From: an uncultured Prevotella sp.
Lineage (GTDB): Bacteria; Bacteroidota; Bacteroidia; Bacteroidales; Bacteroidaceae
Length of the DNA: 38,810 nucleotides
NCBI GenBank assembly: GCA_944321645.1
Contig: CALUMB010000018.1
Location: 1 to 38,810, forward strand
Direction of reading: 5' to 3'
The notes beneath the pieces are model-generated. The model had not been told where the DNA came from and searched no databases. It saw nothing but the letters and a program-made list of their open reading frames with translations. Made by a program: the position numbers and the translations under genes. Of the stretch, positions 1-9,432 are shown piece after piece; within the stretch, counting starts at the first letter, position 1, and each line of letters begins with the position of its first letter.

Positions 1-275
1 CAGTAGGATAAAGCAGAAGAAAACAACCGCCCCGCCTTCGGGCGAGGTAAGGGTGAGAAGGCGGTGTAAGAGACCACCAGTCGGCGGGCGACCGTCGGGC
101 TGTGCTTTCTGGAGGCAGCAAGTTCATGTAAACCATCGACCGAGGGTTGCCCGCCCGATTTTCGATGGAGGGTAGAGCGCTTAAGCCGCGTGGCGACATT
201 CGGCTTAGATAAATGGCGGGCGCCGCCGCCGCGCGCGGCGGAACAGAACCCGGCTTACAGGCGCACTGTTTCCTC
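1..275 (+). ncRNA. rnpB: RNase P RNA, 3' part (5' end outside window)
   Basis: This is the catalytic RNA of ribonuclease P, which trims the 5' leader of tRNA precursors. Conserved bacterial type A landmarks appear in the right order: an AGCAGAAGAAAACAACCGCC-type segment at 13-32, GGTAAGGGTGAGAAGG with the following GUAAGAG at 46-71, a GUAAACC segment near 128-134, AGATAAATGG near 207-216, and the universal near-3' motif ACAGAACCCGGCTTA at 243-257. The 5' strand of P1 and the first conserved regions are missing because the window starts inside the gene. The 3' end at about 275 is estimated by comparison with the E. coli RNA. Confidence 0.95.
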
Positions 276-332
276 TTTTGCTGCCGCCGCCTTTGGCTCC
301 AGCCGAAGGCAACGGAATGCCTAAACCATCGT

Positions 333-1706
333 ATGCACACGCAGGCGACCGGCCAGGCGTTGGCATATACAAATGAATACAGCCACGTGAAGTATAGCTT
401 GGAGCGCATAACGAAGTTTTTCCTTGTTGACATTTGGCACATTGGGCGCAAGGATGTAAAGCCTATCCACTTTGTGTTCGTGGAAGTGCTTAAGAAGCTC
501 ATCATTGCCATACGCTTCTTTGTGACCAAGCGGATGGTGACCCAGGCCGCCGCCCTGACTTATTCAACGCTGCTTGCCATAGTGCCAATACTTGCCGTGG
601 TGTTTGCCATCGGGCGCGGCTTCGGCTACAACAAATACTTAGAAATGTGGTTCCGCGACGCATTCCAGTCGCAGCCGCAGGCCGCCGAGGTTATAATCGG
701 CTTCGTAAACAGCTACCTTGTTCACACTAAGAGCGGCATATTCCTTGGCGTAGGCTTGATTTTCATGCTCTACACCGTACTGATGCTCGTGAACAACATC
801 GAGACAACGTTTAACGAAATATGGCACGTGAAGAAGGCGCGAAACATCTACCGCACCTTCACCGACTACCTGGCCATGCTCCTGCTCTTCCCTATCCTCA
901 TCGTGGTGACTTCTGGCTTGTCGATATTCATGGCCACTGTGTTCGACCACCTGCCCGACCTGGCGCTCATAGGCCCGATAAAGCGCTTTTTCATTGCGCT
1001 TGTGCCATACACCCTAATGTCCGCCATGTTCATAGGGCTTTATGTGTTCATGCCTAACACCCACGTGAAAGTGCGCAACGTGATCGTGCCCGGCATACTT
1101 GCCGGCGTGGCAATGCAGTGGCTGCAGTTGTTCTACATCAACTCGCAGATATGGGTCTCGAGCTACAATGCCATCTACGGTTCGTTTGCCGCCCTGCCGC
1201 TGTTCATGCTCTGGGTGCAGATTTCGTGGACTATCTGCCTGTTTGGGGCGGAGCTGTGCTATGCAAACCAAAACCTCGACTACTACGACAACAACGCCAA
1301 GACGGGCGACGTGAGCTACCGCTACCGTATGCTCTTGTGTACAATCATCATGTCTATAATATGCAAGAGGTTCGACAATGGCTCAAGGCCGTACACAGCC
1401 AACGAGCTGCGGGCGGAAACTTCGATTCCAATACGCATCGTGAACGACTTGCTGTACGACTTGGTAAACGCGAAGCTCCTCATAGAAATAACAACCGACG
1501 AGAAAGGCGAGCAGACGCGATTCATGCCGTCGGAAAATGTGGAACGCCTTAGCGTGGGCAAGATGATAGACAACCTTGAGGCCGTAGGCAAGTGGAAGCT
1601 CGACATAGACCGCGAGGCGTACAACGGCGAACTGTGGACAAAAGCCATGAAGTTGCGGTCTGACTATCTTAACGGTATGCGCAAAATCCTCTTGAAGGAT
1701 ATGTAG
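333..1706 (+). CDS. YihY/BrkB-family inner membrane protein with C-terminal winged-helix-like tail
   Basis: This is an integral membrane protein of the YihY/virulence factor BrkB family, once called RNase BN, whose molecular function is unsettled. The family hallmark is the segment around MVTQAAALTYSTLLAIVP, followed by several strongly hydrophobic helices and the AGVAMQWLQLFYI and GSFAALPLFMLWVQISW segments. A soluble tail of about 150 residues follows the last helix; its pattern (ANELRAETSIP, then NDLLYDLVNAKLL) looks like a winged helix and exists in some family members. The reading frame stays open back to 213, but that start lies inside RNase P RNA, so the ATG at 333 is preferred (457 aa). 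No promoter is evident between rnpB and the gene, so read-through from rnpB is possible. Confidence 0.85.
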   Translation: MHTQATGQALAYTNEYSHVKYSLERITKFFLVDIWHIGRKDVKPIHFVFVEVLKKLIIAIRFFVTKRMVTQAAALTYSTLLAIVPILAVVFAIGRGFGYNKYLEMWFRDAFQSQPQAAEVIIGFVNSYLVHTKSGIFLGVGLIFMLYTVLMLVNNIETTFNEIWHVKKARNIYRTFTDYLAMLLLFPILIVVTSGLSIFMATVFDHLPDLALIGPIKRFFIALVPYTLMSAMFIGLYVFMPNTHVKVRNVIVPGILAGVAMQWLQLFYINSQIWVSSYNAIYGSFAALPLFMLWVQISWTICLFGAELCYANQNLDYYDNNAKTGDVSYRYRMLLCTIIMSIICKRFDNGSRPYTANELRAETSIPIRIVNDLLYDLVNAKLLIEITTDEKGEQTRFMPSENVERLSVGKMIDNLEAVGKWKLDIDREAYNGELWTKAMKLRSDYLNGMRKILLKDM

Positions 1707-1772
1707 CCCGTGGCACACCCCTCGCCTCGTGGTGATTGTGGAAGCAAAGAACAAAAACAAAAAATATAGGCA

Positions 1773-2105
1773 ATGATTATCGACTTTAACGGAATTGAGG
1801 AAGAGGCCCTTATGAACTTCAAGGGCGGCGAGGGCGAGCTTGACACCCGCAACTACGTGGACGGCAAGAATAAAATAATGATGAGCAGGCTCAAGCCCGG
1901 GGCTTCGAGCGGCTACCATGCACACGTTGGCAACAGCGAGATAGTCTACATAATAAGCGGGACGGGGTATTTTGTCTACGACGGGGCTTCCGAACCGTTT
2001 TCGGCAGGCAGCGTACACTATTGTCCAATGGGGCATTCCCACTCCATGCACAACGACGGCACTGCCGACGTCGTGTACTTTGCCATCGTGCCGGAGCACC
2101 ATTGA
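1773..2105 (+). CDS. Small single-domain cupin protein
   Basis: A 110-residue single-domain cupin (Cupin_2 type beta barrel). Both cupin motifs are present. Motif 1 is G48-x-HAH-x4-E with His49, His51 and Glu56, followed by an IISGTGYF strand. Motif 2 is PMGHSHSMHN with Pro85, Gly87, His90 and Asn94. The three His and one Glu would form a metal site. Cupins of this size may be isomerases, dioxygenases or sugar-binding domains, and nothing here chooses between these, so the substrate is unknown. It lies 66 bases after the YihY-like gene in the same direction and may be cotranscribed. Confidence 0.85.
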   Translation: MIIDFNGIEEEALMNFKGGEGELDTRNYVDGKNKIMMSRLKPGASSGYHAHVGNSEIVYIISGTGYFVYDGASEPFSAGSVHYCPMGHSHSMHNDGTADVVYFAIVPEHH

Positions 2106-2218
2106 AGGTGCGCCCGTAGGATGTGGCAGGCCGGAATCGCACATCGCTGCATACGCACGACGTGTCGGCAGTATGCAACTTTTGGTTTATGGAAGCGGCG
2201 CATTTCAGCTTTTTTTGC

Positions 2219-2226
2219 TAACTTTG
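2219..2226 (+). promoter_or_regulatory. -7 promoter element for mntP
   Basis: TAACTTTG matches the Bacteroidetes -7 consensus TAnnTTTG exactly and lies 28 bases before the mntP start codon. No good TTTG -33 box sits at the usual 19-21 base distance. The predicted leader is only about 25 bases, too short for a manganese riboswitch. Confidence 0.6.
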
Positions 2227-2254
2227 CACCGCTTTATGAATCAAAGTTTGTTTT

Positions 2255-2833
2255 ATGTCCGCTTTTGACATACTGTTCCTTTCCGTGGCATTGGCCATGG
2301 ATTGTTTTGCTGTGTCTTTGGTTTGCGGCGTGGTTGCCCGCAGGTTCACGGTGTGCGTCACCTTTCGCATGGCTGTTCTTTTCGGCGCGTTCCAGGCTTT
2401 CATGCCGTTTGTCGGCTGGCTTGGCACGAGCCATTTCAGCAAATACCTCGAGTCGGTAGACCACTGGGTTGCCTTCGGGCTGCTTACATTCATCGGCTTG
2501 AAGATGGTGAAGGATTCTTTTTCGGCAGAAGGCGATGGACATCACGTCAACTCCAAAAGCATAATGAGCCAGATTGTACTTGCCGTTGCGACGAGCATCG
2601 ACGCATTGGCCGTTGGCATTTCGTTCGCCTGCCTGGGCTATAACGACGTAGGGCAACTTGCAATGCCGCTCTTTGCCATAGGCGTAGTGTCTTTCCTCAT
2701 GTCGCTTTTAGGCAATTCGCTCGGCGTGAAATGCGGCCCGTCGCTGTCGAAGAGGCTGAAGCCGGAACTTTTCGGCGGTGCTTTGCTGGTGCTCATTGGA
2801 GTTAAGATACTAATAAGCCACTTGGCGGCGTAA
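2255..2833 (+). CDS. mntP: Putative manganese efflux pump MntP
   Basis: A six-helix inner-membrane protein of the MntP (DUF204, formerly YebN) family, which exports Mn(II) and limits manganese toxicity. The 192-residue length is normal. The two inverted halves each carry the conserved acidic helix motif: ALAMDCFAVS with Asp16 and ATSIDALAVG with Asp116, residues of the type implicated in metal transport in the family. Its own -7 element at 2219 supports transcription independent of the upstream cupin. yeiH follows after 52 bases. Mn specificity is inferred from the family. Confidence 0.92.
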   Translation: MSAFDILFLSVALAMDCFAVSLVCGVVARRFTVCVTFRMAVLFGAFQAFMPFVGWLGTSHFSKYLESVDHWVAFGLLTFIGLKMVKDSFSAEGDGHHVNSKSIMSQIVLAVATSIDALAVGISFACLGYNDVGQLAMPLFAIGVVSFLMSLLGNSLGVKCGPSLSKRLKPELFGGALLVLIGVKILISHLAA

Positions 2834-2885
2834 TGGTTTTGCGCACGCCTGGTGGCTGTAGAAATAATCAGACAAACCAAATAAC

Positions 2886-3926
2886 ATGATTAGACTTTCA
2901 GAACAGAGGAGCAGCATGCTTCATGGCGTGCTGCTAATGGCGTTGTTTTCGTGCGCCGCATTCTACATCGGCGGCATGGATTTCGTAAAGAGCCTGTCGT
3001 TCAGCCCGATGATTGTCGGCATCATCCTCGGCATGCTCTACGCAAACAGCCTGCGCAACAACCTGCCCGAGACATGGGTGCCGGGCATACAGTTTTGCTC
3101 CAAGCGCATATTGCGCATAGGCATCATACTCTATGGCTTTAGGCTGACGTTCCAGGATGTCACCGCCGTGGGCGTTCCAGCAATACTTGTCGACGCAATA
3201 ATGGTTGTTACCACCATCTGCTTGGGCATTGGCTTGGGCAAGCTGTTGCGCATGGATCGAGGCATCGCCTTGCTGGCTTCGGTGGGAAGCGCTATATGTG
3301 GCGCCGCCGCAATATTGGGCGCGGAGTCTACAATAAAGACGAAACCATATAAAACGGCAGTTGCCGTGGCCACGGTCGTGATATTCGGCACTCTGTCCAT
3401 GTTTGTGTATCCGCTGGCTTACCGCAGCGGATTGCTCGACCTCACTCCAGGCCAGATGGGCATATTCACCGGTTCTACCGTGCATGAGGTGGCGCACGTT
3501 GTCGGCGCTGGCAATGCCATGGGCAAAGTGGTGTCCGATTCGGCCATCATCGTGAAAATGATAAGGGTAATGATGCTTGTGCCTGTGCTGTTTGCCATTG
3601 GCTACCTTGTGGCGCGGGCTGCGGCAAAGGGCGGAAATGGAGCCACGGAACGAGCCAAAGTGTCGGTGCCATGGTTTGCCGTCATGTTCCTTGTGGTGAT
3701 TGGCTTCAATTCGTTCAACCTCCTTCCGGCAGGGCTTGTTGACTTTTTGAACACGCTCGACACGTTCCTTCTGACAATGGCAATGACGGCTTTGGGCGCA
3801 GAGACGAGCATCGACAAGTTCAAACGCGCCGGTGCCAAGCCATTTGTGCTCGCCTTGCTGCTGTATGCCTGGTTGGTAGGCGGCGGCTATCTGCTGGCAA
3901 AATATTTTGTTCCGGCCATAGCCTGA
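2886..3926 (+). CDS. YeiH-family putative sulfate/anion exporter
   Basis: A polytopic membrane protein of the YeiH family (UPF0324, Cons_hypoth698), 346 residues with about ten hydrophobic segments. Family signatures are SPMIVGIILGMLYAN near the N terminus, KRILRIGIILYGFRLTFQDV, a GSAICGAAAILGAESTIK segment and the helix-breaking STVHEVAHVVGAGNAMG. Relatives are annotated as putative sulfate exporters, but direct transport evidence is thin and the substrate should be treated as unknown. It is the last gene of the forward run and is followed by the hairpin at 3979-4016. Confidence 0.85.
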   Translation: MIRLSEQRSSMLHGVLLMALFSCAAFYIGGMDFVKSLSFSPMIVGIILGMLYANSLRNNLPETWVPGIQFCSKRILRIGIILYGFRLTFQDVTAVGVPAILVDAIMVVTTICLGIGLGKLLRMDRGIALLASVGSAICGAAAILGAESTIKTKPYKTAVAVATVVIFGTLSMFVYPLAYRSGLLDLTPGQMGIFTGSTVHEVAHVVGAGNAMGKVVSDSAIIVKMIRVMMLVPVLFAIGYLVARAAAKGGNGATERAKVSVPWFAVMFLVVIGFNSFNLLPAGLVDFLNTLDTFLLTMAMTALGAETSIDKFKRAGAKPFVLALLLYAWLVGGGYLLAKYFVPAIA

Positions 3927-3978
3927 AAGCCGTTGACAGAGGCCGGTGTGTAGTGCCATGGCTTTTGCCGAAAACAAA

Positions 3979-4016
3979 ACCGGCTTGGAATCGTTTTCAA
4001 GGGATTCCAAGCCGGT
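3979..4016. terminator. Bidirectional terminator between yeiH and valS
   Basis: A perfect 14-base-pair stem, ACCGGCTTGGAATC pairing with GATTCCAAGCCGGT, closes a 10-base loop. Seven T residues follow on the forward strand (4022-4028), and an A-rich run before the stem (3970-3978) gives a U-rich tail on the reverse strand. It can therefore end both the forward transcript and the valS transcript. Confidence 0.92.
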
Positions 4017-4033
4017 ACTTGTTTTTTTGCGGT

Positions 4034-6679
4034 TTATGCTTTTGAACTTCTCAAAGTGGCGAGCGATTCTTTCAATGCGGCAATCTTTTCCTCGCTGTCC
4101 TTTTGCTTCTTGCGCTCCATTGCCACTACGGCTTCGGGCGCGTTAGCCACGAACTTCTCGTTAGACAGCTTCTTTGTCACTCCCGCAAGGAATCCTTCGA
4201 GGTGCTTCAGCTGGGCTTCCTGCTTGGCAATCTCGGCATCGATGTCTATCATGTTGCCGAGCGGTATTGCAAATTCGTCGGTGCCAACCATAAACGAAGC
4301 CGCCGTTGCGTCCTTCTCGCTTACCACGTCGATGGCCTTAAGGTTTGCCATTTTTGCTATCACGCTGTTGTATTTTGCAAAATTGTTGGCTCCCAAAGCC
4401 TGCAAGGTGAGTTGGTCGCGCTGCGGCAGGTTCTTTTGGTTCCTTACAGTCCGCACGCCGCTCACGATGAGTTTCACGCTTTCGATTTCGGCAAGCAGGG
4501 TCCTGTCGCTCTCTGTCGGCTGTTCTATGTCAAGCTTGTCGCGCATGATGGACTCGCCATCGGCCCGCTCGTAGATGTGCTGCCACAGCTCTTCGGTGAT
4601 GAACGGCATGAAGGGGTGGAGCATCTTGAGCAGCGACTCGAAGAATTTCAGCGTGGTTTCGTATGTCTTGCTGTCGATGGGTTGGCCGTAGGCGGGCTTC
4701 ACCATCTCTAAATACCAACTGGAAAATTCATCCCAGAAAAGCTTGTAGACGGCCATGAGGGCTTCAGAGATGCGGTATTTCTTAAAGAGGTCGTCCACTT
4801 CGTCGTTGGTCGCGCGTAGTTTTGCGGCAAACCACTCTACTGCTATGGCATTGGCTTCTGGTTGTTCCGCCGCACAGACTTCCCAGCCCTTTACGAGGCG
4901 GAAGGCATTCCATATCTTGTTGTTGAAGTTGCGTCCCTGCTCGCAGAGGCTTTCGTCGAACAGGATGTCGTTTCCGGCAGGTGCCGAAAGCATCATCCCC
5001 ATGCGCACGCCGTCGGCCCCGTACTTGTCGATCAGCATGAGTGGGTCTGGCGAATTGCCGAGGCTCTTAGACATCTTGCGGCCAAGTTTGTCGCGCACAA
5101 TGCCGGTAAAGTAGACGTGCTTGAACGGCAGCGTGCCGCGATATTCGTATCCGGCCATAATCATCCTTGCCACCCAGAAGAAGATTATGTCGGGGGCGGT
5201 GACAAGATCGCTTGTCGGATAATAGTAGTTTATGTCTGGATTATCGGGATTGTTGATGCCGTCGAACACCGAGATAGGCCACAGCCACGACGAGAACCAT
5301 GTGTCGAGGCAGTCGTCGTCTTGGCGCAGGCCGTCCATTTCAATTGCCGGATTCTTCTCTTTGGCTTTTGCCAAGGCTTTTTCGGCAGTTTCTGCCACTA
5401 CGAAGTCGCTCTTTCCTTCGGCCGTTGTGAAATAATATGCCGGTATGCGGTGCCCCCACCACAGCTGGCGGCTTATGCACCAGTCTTTAATGTTTTCGAG
5501 CCAATGGCGATAGATGTTCTTGTATTTCGGCGGATAGAACTTTATCTCGTCGTCCATCACCGGCGCAAGCGAAAGGTCGGCGAAGTGTTTCATGGACAGG
5601 AACCACTGCGTGGAGAGCTTCGGCTCTATTGGAACGTTGGTGCGTTCGGAGAATCCCACCTTATTATTATAGTCTTCCACTTTCTCCATGAGTCCGGCCT
5701 TTTGCAGGTCTTCGGCTATTTTTGCGCGGACTTCCATCCTGTCCATCCCCACGTAAAGTCCTGCTGCCTCGTTTATTGTGCCGTCATCGTTGAATATGTC
5801 TATTGTTTCGAGATGGTGTTTCAGGCCGAGCGCATGGTCGTTTATGTCGTGGGCAGGGGTCACCTTAAGGCATCCCGTGCCAAACTCTATGTCAACATAG
5901 TCGTCCTCTATCACCGGTATCTCGCGGCCTACGAGCGGAACAATGACGTGCTTTCCGCGCAGCCATTGGTTCTTTGGGTCGTTTGGGTTGATGCACATTG
6001 CCGTGTCGCCCATGATGGTCTCCGGCCTCGTGGTCGCAACAACGGCATACTTGCCCGGCTCTTCGGCGACCATGTAGCGCAGGTAGTAGAGTTTTGAGTG
6101 CTCCTCGACATAAATTACTTCCTCGTCAGACAGTGCGGTCTGCGCTTTCGGATCCCAGTTCACCATCCTTGCGCCGCGGTAAATCAGCCCTTTGTCGTAG
6201 AGGTCGCAGAACACTTTAATCACGCCTTCGGAGCGTTTCTCGTCCATTGTGAACGCTGTGCGGTCCCAATCGCAGCTTGCCCCGAGCTTGCGCAACTGCT
6301 TAAGGATTATCCCGCCATGCTCGTTAGTCCAGTCCCAGGCGTGCTTAAGGAACTCTTCGCGCGAAATGTCGGTTTTCTTTATGCCCTGTTGGGCCAGTTT
6401 GTTCACCACTTTTGCCTCGGTGGCTATCGAGGCATGGTCGGTACCCGGCACCCAGCAGGCGTTTTTGCCTTCCATCCTTGCCCTTCTCACGAGGATGTCC
6501 TGTATGGTGTTGTTCAACATGTGGCCCATGTGGAGCACCCCGGTGACGTTTGGCGGGGGAATGACGATGGTGTAAGGCTGCCTTCCGTCCGGCTTGCTGC
6601 TGAACAGTTTGTGGTCGAGCCAATATTGATACCACTTGGCCTCGACCGACTGCGGGTCGTATTTGCTTGCTAATTCCAT
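4034..6679 (-). CDS. valS: Valine--tRNA ligase
   Basis: A cytoplasmic class I aminoacyl-tRNA synthetase that charges tRNA-Val and edits misactivated threonine. The 881-residue length fits bacterial ValRS. The HIGH signature is HMGH at residues 50-53, within [20 protein letters not shown] is intact at 535-539. The inserted editing domain lies between them ([12 protein letters not shown], then [16 protein letters not shown]). The last 65 or so residues form the Lys/Glu-rich coiled coil typical of ValRS, ending in RSSKA. It diverges from mazG, with its -7 box at 6717-6724, and ends at the shared terminator at 3979-4016. Confidence 0.98.
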   Translation of the reverse strand: MELASKYDPQSVEAKWYQYWLDHKLFSSKPDGRQPYTIVIPPPNVTGVLHMGHMLNNTIQDILVRRARMEGKNACWVPGTDHASIATEAKVVNKLAQQGIKKTDISREEFLKHAWDWTNEHGGIILKQLRKLGASCDWDRTAFTMDEKRSEGVIKVFCDLYDKGLIYRGARMVNWDPKAQTALSDEEVIYVEEHSKLYYLRYMVAEEPGKYAVVATTRPETIMGDTAMCINPNDPKNQWLRGKHVIVPLVGREIPVIEDDYVDIEFGTGCLKVTPAHDINDHALGLKHHLETIDIFNDDGTINEAAGLYVGMDRMEVRAKIAEDLQKAGLMEKVEDYNNKVGFSERTNVPIEPKLSTQWFLSMKHFADLSLAPVMDDEIKFYPPKYKNIYRHWLENIKDWCISRQLWWGHRIPAYYFTTAEGKSDFVVAETAEKALAKAKEKNPAIEMDGLRQDDDCLDTWFSSWLWPISVFDGINNPDNPDINYYYPTSDLVTAPDIIFFWVARMIMAGYEYRGTLPFKHVYFTGIVRDKLGRKMSKSLGNSPDPLMLIDKYGADGVRMGMMLSAPAGNDILFDESLCEQGRNFNNKIWNAFRLVKGWEVCAAEQPEANAIAVEWFAAKLRATNDEVDDLFKKYRISEALMAVYKLFWDEFSSWYLEMVKPAYGQPIDSKTYETTLKFFESLLKMLHPFMPFITEELWQHIYERADGESIMRDKLDIEQPTESDRTLLAEIESVKLIVSGVRTVRNQKNLPQRDQLTLQALGANNFAKYNSVIAKMANLKAIDVVSEKDATAASFMVGTDEFAIPLGNMIDIDAEIAKQEAQLKHLEGFLAGVTKKLSNEKFVANAPEAVVAMERKKQKDSEEKIAALKESLATLRSSKA

Positions 6680-6716
6680 ATATGTTTGTTTTGTTGTTTT
6701 CCCAATAAAAGCGATG

Positions 6717-6724
6717 CAAAATTA
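6717..6724 (-). promoter_or_regulatory. -7 promoter element for valS
   Basis: Read on the reverse strand this is TAATTTTG, an exact TAnnTTTG match about 38 bases before the valS start codon. No convincing -33 box is present. The implied leader of about 30 bases leaves no room for a T-box. Confidence 0.6.
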
Positions 6725-6746
6725 CTAAAATTCCACGGAAAAGTAT

Positions 6747-6754
6747 TACTTTTG
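6747..6754 (+). promoter_or_regulatory. -7 promoter element for mazG; decides the start codon
   Basis: TACTTTTG matches TAnnTTTG. Transcription would begin near 6761, downstream of the first in-frame ATG at 6756. That ATG therefore cannot be used on this transcript; the ATG at 6774, or less likely 6765, is the start. Confidence 0.65.
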
Positions 6755-6773
6755 CATGGTTAAAATGTCACCT

Positions 6774-7634
6774 ATGCACACAAAGGAAGAGAAGATGGCC
6801 GCATTTGGGCGGCTGCTCGACGTGTTGGACGAGCTGCGTGAGAAATGCCCTTGGGACAAAAAGCAGACCAACGGCTCGCTCAGGCCGAACACGATAGAGG
6901 AGGTTTATGAACTGTGCGACGCCTTGGTGAAGGGCGATGCCGACGACGAGTGCAAGGAACTCGGAGACGTTTTGCTGCACATTTGCTTCTATTCAAAAAT
7001 AGCGCAAGAGCAAAGCTTGTTTGACGTTGCCGACGTTTGCAACCGCTTGGTGGACAAGCTGATATACCGCCACCCTCATGTCTACCATCCGTCGCAGATT
7101 GGCGCGCCAGACCCCAAGCCGCTGCCGTATGGCGTAGACGAGGCTACCGAAGGCAAGGAAGGCGAGGTGTCTACCGCGCAGCAGGTAATAGAGAATTGGG
7201 AACAGCTTAAGCTTAAGGAGAAAGACGGCAACAAGAGCGTGTTGTCGGGCGTTCCCGCAGCCCTGCCTTCGCTGATAAAGGCTTACCGCATCCAGGAGAA
7301 ATCGCGCAACGTTGGCTTCGACTGGGAGGACAAAGGCGATGTTTGGGCCAAGGTGCGCGAGGAACTCGGCGAGCTTGAAGCAGAGCTGCGCAAGGAAGAC
7401 AAGGCGAGTTCGTTGGAGGAGTTGGGCGACTTCCTCTTCAGCGTGATTAACGCGGCCAGGCTCTACCACCTCAATCCCGACAGCGCATTGGAACTGGCCA
7501 ACCAGAAGTTCATTCGCCGCTTCAACTACATTGAGGAGCATTCCATCAAGATGGGGAAACCGCTTACGGAAATGACCCTTGGCGAAATGGACGCCCTTTG
7601 GGAAGAGGCAAAAAGGCAGGAACAAAAACAATGA
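6774..7634 (+). CDS. mazG: Nucleoside triphosphate pyrophosphohydrolase MazG
   Basis: A cytoplasmic house-cleaning enzyme that hydrolyses (d)NTPs to NMP and pyrophosphate. It has the tandem two-domain MazG architecture. The N-terminal domain begins with LREKCPWDKKQT and carries the acidic helix set IEEVYEL ... ECKELGDVLLH. The C-terminal domain carries VREELGELEAEL ... SLEELGDFLFS. Both metal-binding EExxE/ExxD patterns are intact. The start at 6774 gives 286 residues and follows from the promoter position. A lipoprotein gene begins about 10 bases after the stop and RNase Z follows, so this is probably a three-gene operon. Confidence 0.95.
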   Translation: MHTKEEKMAAFGRLLDVLDELREKCPWDKKQTNGSLRPNTIEEVYELCDALVKGDADDECKELGDVLLHICFYSKIAQEQSLFDVADVCNRLVDKLIYRHPHVYHPSQIGAPDPKPLPYGVDEATEGKEGEVSTAQQVIENWEQLKLKEKDGNKSVLSGVPAALPSLIKAYRIQEKSRNVGFDWEDKGDVWAKVREELGELEAELRKEDKASSLEELGDFLFSVINAARLYHLNPDSALELANQKFIRRFNYIEEHSIKMGKPLTEMTLGEMDALWEEAKRQEQKQ

Positions 7635-7644
7635 AGGCATGGGC

Positions 7645-8226
7645 ATGAAGCATTTGGGCATATTGGCAGTGGCACTGGCAGCGTTTGTAGTCGCGGGATG
7701 CTTCGATGGCAATAGGAAAACTGTGCTCATCGTGGGCGAAAGCCTTGAAGACACGACCTCTGCGGATTCCACCATCTACGGACGGTGCGGACTCGGAACG
7801 GCTATGAACACACTCGAACTGGTGGTACAAGGGAGCGACACAATCGAAGTCTCGCTCGTTTCGGCTAACGACAGCAACGACGTAGTGGGAGGTTTGTCGG
7901 TTGGCGACAGCATGGCCGTGACTGGATACATGGCCGCCGACGGATGCCTCAACGCCACCAAGGCCATCAACCTGACATCGCTGCTTGGCAAGTGGGGCAG
8001 CATCGGGCAGACATTTGAGCTTTGCGAAGGCGGCGTGGTGAAGAGCGACGCAATAGAGCAGATGAAGTATACGTCGTGGAAAATACACAACGGCTTGCTT
8101 GTGTTGCCACCCGACACTTTCGACATAAGCGTATTGGGCGCAGACTCACTGCGCCTCGTCAAGCCAGACGGCAGCGTGTTCGGCTTGAGGCGGATGCCGT
8201 CGGGGGAGACGGCCGGGCGGAAATAA
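7645..8226 (+). CDS. Lipocalin-like lipoprotein
   Basis: A predicted exported lipoprotein of 193 residues. The N terminus is MKHLGILAVALAAFVVAGC, a type II signal peptide with lipobox VAGC and lipidated Cys19. The central part (AMNTLELVVQGSDTIEVS to GDSMAVTGYM) is a small beta domain. From about residue 112, LLGKWGSIGQTFELCEGGV followed by KYTSWKIHNGLLVLPPD resembles the Bacteroidetes lipocalin-like domain (Lipocalin_3 type). The ligand is unknown. ATG 7645 is preferred over ATG 7639 because AAGG at 7634-7637 is better spaced from it. It lies between mazG and RNase Z. Confidence 0.8.
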   Translation: MKHLGILAVALAAFVVAGCFDGNRKTVLIVGESLEDTTSADSTIYGRCGLGTAMNTLELVVQGSDTIEVSLVSANDSNDVVGGLSVGDSMAVTGYMAADGCLNATKAINLTSLLGKWGSIGQTFELCEGGVVKSDAIEQMKYTSWKIHNGLLVLPPDTFDISVLGADSLRLVKPDGSVFGLRRMPSGETAGRK

Positions 8227-8252
8227 ACCTAAACGAATGGGAGACGAAACAA

Positions 8253-9167
8253 ATGTTACCGTTTAAAGTCCACATCCTGGGATGTGGGAGTGCGTTGCCA
8301 ACGCTCCGCCACAATGCCTCTGCACAGGTGGTGGAGATAAGGGACAAGCTGTTCCTCGTGGACTGCGGCGAGGGATGCCAAGTGCAGTTGCGGCGCTCGC
8401 GCCTCGGATTCTCAAAAATCAACAGCGTGTTCATCTCCCACTTGCACGGCGACCACTGCTTTGGACTGATAGGATTGGTGTCTACTTTGGGAATGCTTGG
8501 GCGCACAGCCCCGTTCCATGTATATGCACCTGCCGGGCTTGGGCCAATGCTCGATGCTCAAGTGACCATGTTTTGCACGGGCCTTGACTTCAAGGTGGTG
8601 TTCCACTCCATCGACACGGAAAAGGCGGGGCTAATTTACGAGGATCGCAGCCTCACCGTCTCAACCATTCCATTGTGCCACAGGGTGGAGTGTTGCGGCT
8701 TCCTTTTTCGCGAGAAGCCGACGTTGCCGCATATCCGCCGCGACATGATCGACTTCTACGGAATACCAGTCTGCCAGATTAACAACATAAAAAACGGACT
8801 TGATTGGACTACCGCCGATGGCGAAGTGATACCGAACTCGCGCCTCGTGACACCGTCTGCACCCCCGCGAAGCTATGCCTATTGTAGCGACACGAAGTAT
8901 ATGCCCGGACTTGCGGCGATGGTAGAGGGTGTCAGCACGCTCTACCATGAGAGCACCTACGCCGAAGCGGACATACAGCGTGCCGCCAAGTTCTACCATT
9001 CAACGGCGCGGCAAGCCGCCACCGTAGCCATGCAGGCCAAAGTGGGGAAACTGATTATCGGCCACTTTTCAGCCCGCTACGACAACGAGCGTATATTGTT
9101 GGACGAGGCGAGGGATGTGTTTGCAAATACATTCTTGGCCGACGAGATGGAGACATTCGACATCTGA
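8253..9167 (+). CDS. rnz: Ribonuclease Z
   Basis: A metallo-beta-lactamase-fold endonuclease that cleaves tRNA precursors just after the discriminator base to form the mature 3' end. The diagnostic zinc motif SHLHGDH lies at residues 62-68 (His63, His65, Asp67, His68). The N-terminal strand FKVHILGCGSALPTL, the GHFSARY segment and the YCSDTKYMPGLA segment carrying a further metal ligand all match RNase Z of the short bacterial type. Starting at ATG 8253 gives the usual 304 residues; the frame is open further upstream but overlaps the lipoprotein gene. It is the last gene of the mazG cluster. Confidence 0.95.
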   Translation: MLPFKVHILGCGSALPTLRHNASAQVVEIRDKLFLVDCGEGCQVQLRRSRLGFSKINSVFISHLHGDHCFGLIGLVSTLGMLGRTAPFHVYAPAGLGPMLDAQVTMFCTGLDFKVVFHSIDTEKAGLIYEDRSLTVSTIPLCHRVECCGFLFREKPTLPHIRRDMIDFYGIPVCQINNIKNGLDWTTADGEVIPNSRLVTPSAPPRSYAYCSDTKYMPGLAAMVEGVSTLYHESTYAEADIQRAAKFYHSTARQAATVAMQAKVGKLIIGHFSARYDNERILLDEARDVFANTFLADEMETFDI

Positions 9168-9395
9168 CGGGATTGCCGAAGTGCAAAATCCTTTGCTGTC
9201 TGTTTGATGTCGCGACTGTTGCATTGGCAAATTAAAAGCACAATTAAACTCGCTTATAGGCCATAAATGTTCCGTTTTTAGAGAATAATCCTGCGTTTTT
9301 GAGGGTAAAAAACCGGGAATATGTCAAGAAAAACCATGATTTTAAACTTTTTTCACCATATATCGGCAAAATATGTTATATAACATAGAAAATAA
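9168..9395. other. Gene-free stretch downstream of RNase Z
   Basis: AT-rich sequence with no credible open frame and no clear rho-independent terminator for the mazG-rnz transcript. The whole gap to 10083 is non-coding by my reading; the rest of it is described in the next entries. Confidence 0.6.
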
Positions 9396-9427
9396 TTTGG
9401 ATGTAATCGATTTAGTGCTTACCTTTG
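9396..9427 (+). promoter_or_regulatory. Strong Bacteroidetes-type promoter without a downstream gene
   Basis: TTTG at 9396-9399, a 20-base spacer and TACCTTTG at 9420-9427 form a full match to the -33/-7 consensus with ideal spacing. Transcription would begin near 9433. No forward protein gene follows before the reverse-strand acyl-CoA dehydrogenase. Confidence 0.75.
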
Positions 9428-9432
9428 CACCC

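Noticed and set aside
213-332. N-terminal extension of the YihY-like protein (in-frame ATG at 213)
   Set aside because: It lies inside the 3' part of RNase P RNA; its Ala/Gly/Cys-rich translation is unlike the family.
2106-2254. Manganese (yybP-ykoY) riboswitch before mntP
   Set aside because: The predicted transcript leader is only about 25 bases and no riboswitch core was found.
4862-6097. 411-codon forward open frame opposite valS
   Set aside because: Antisense shadow of a clear ValRS; no recognisable motifs.
6680-6755. T-box leader for valS
   Set aside because: The leader is about 30 bases with no T-box sequence or antiterminator.
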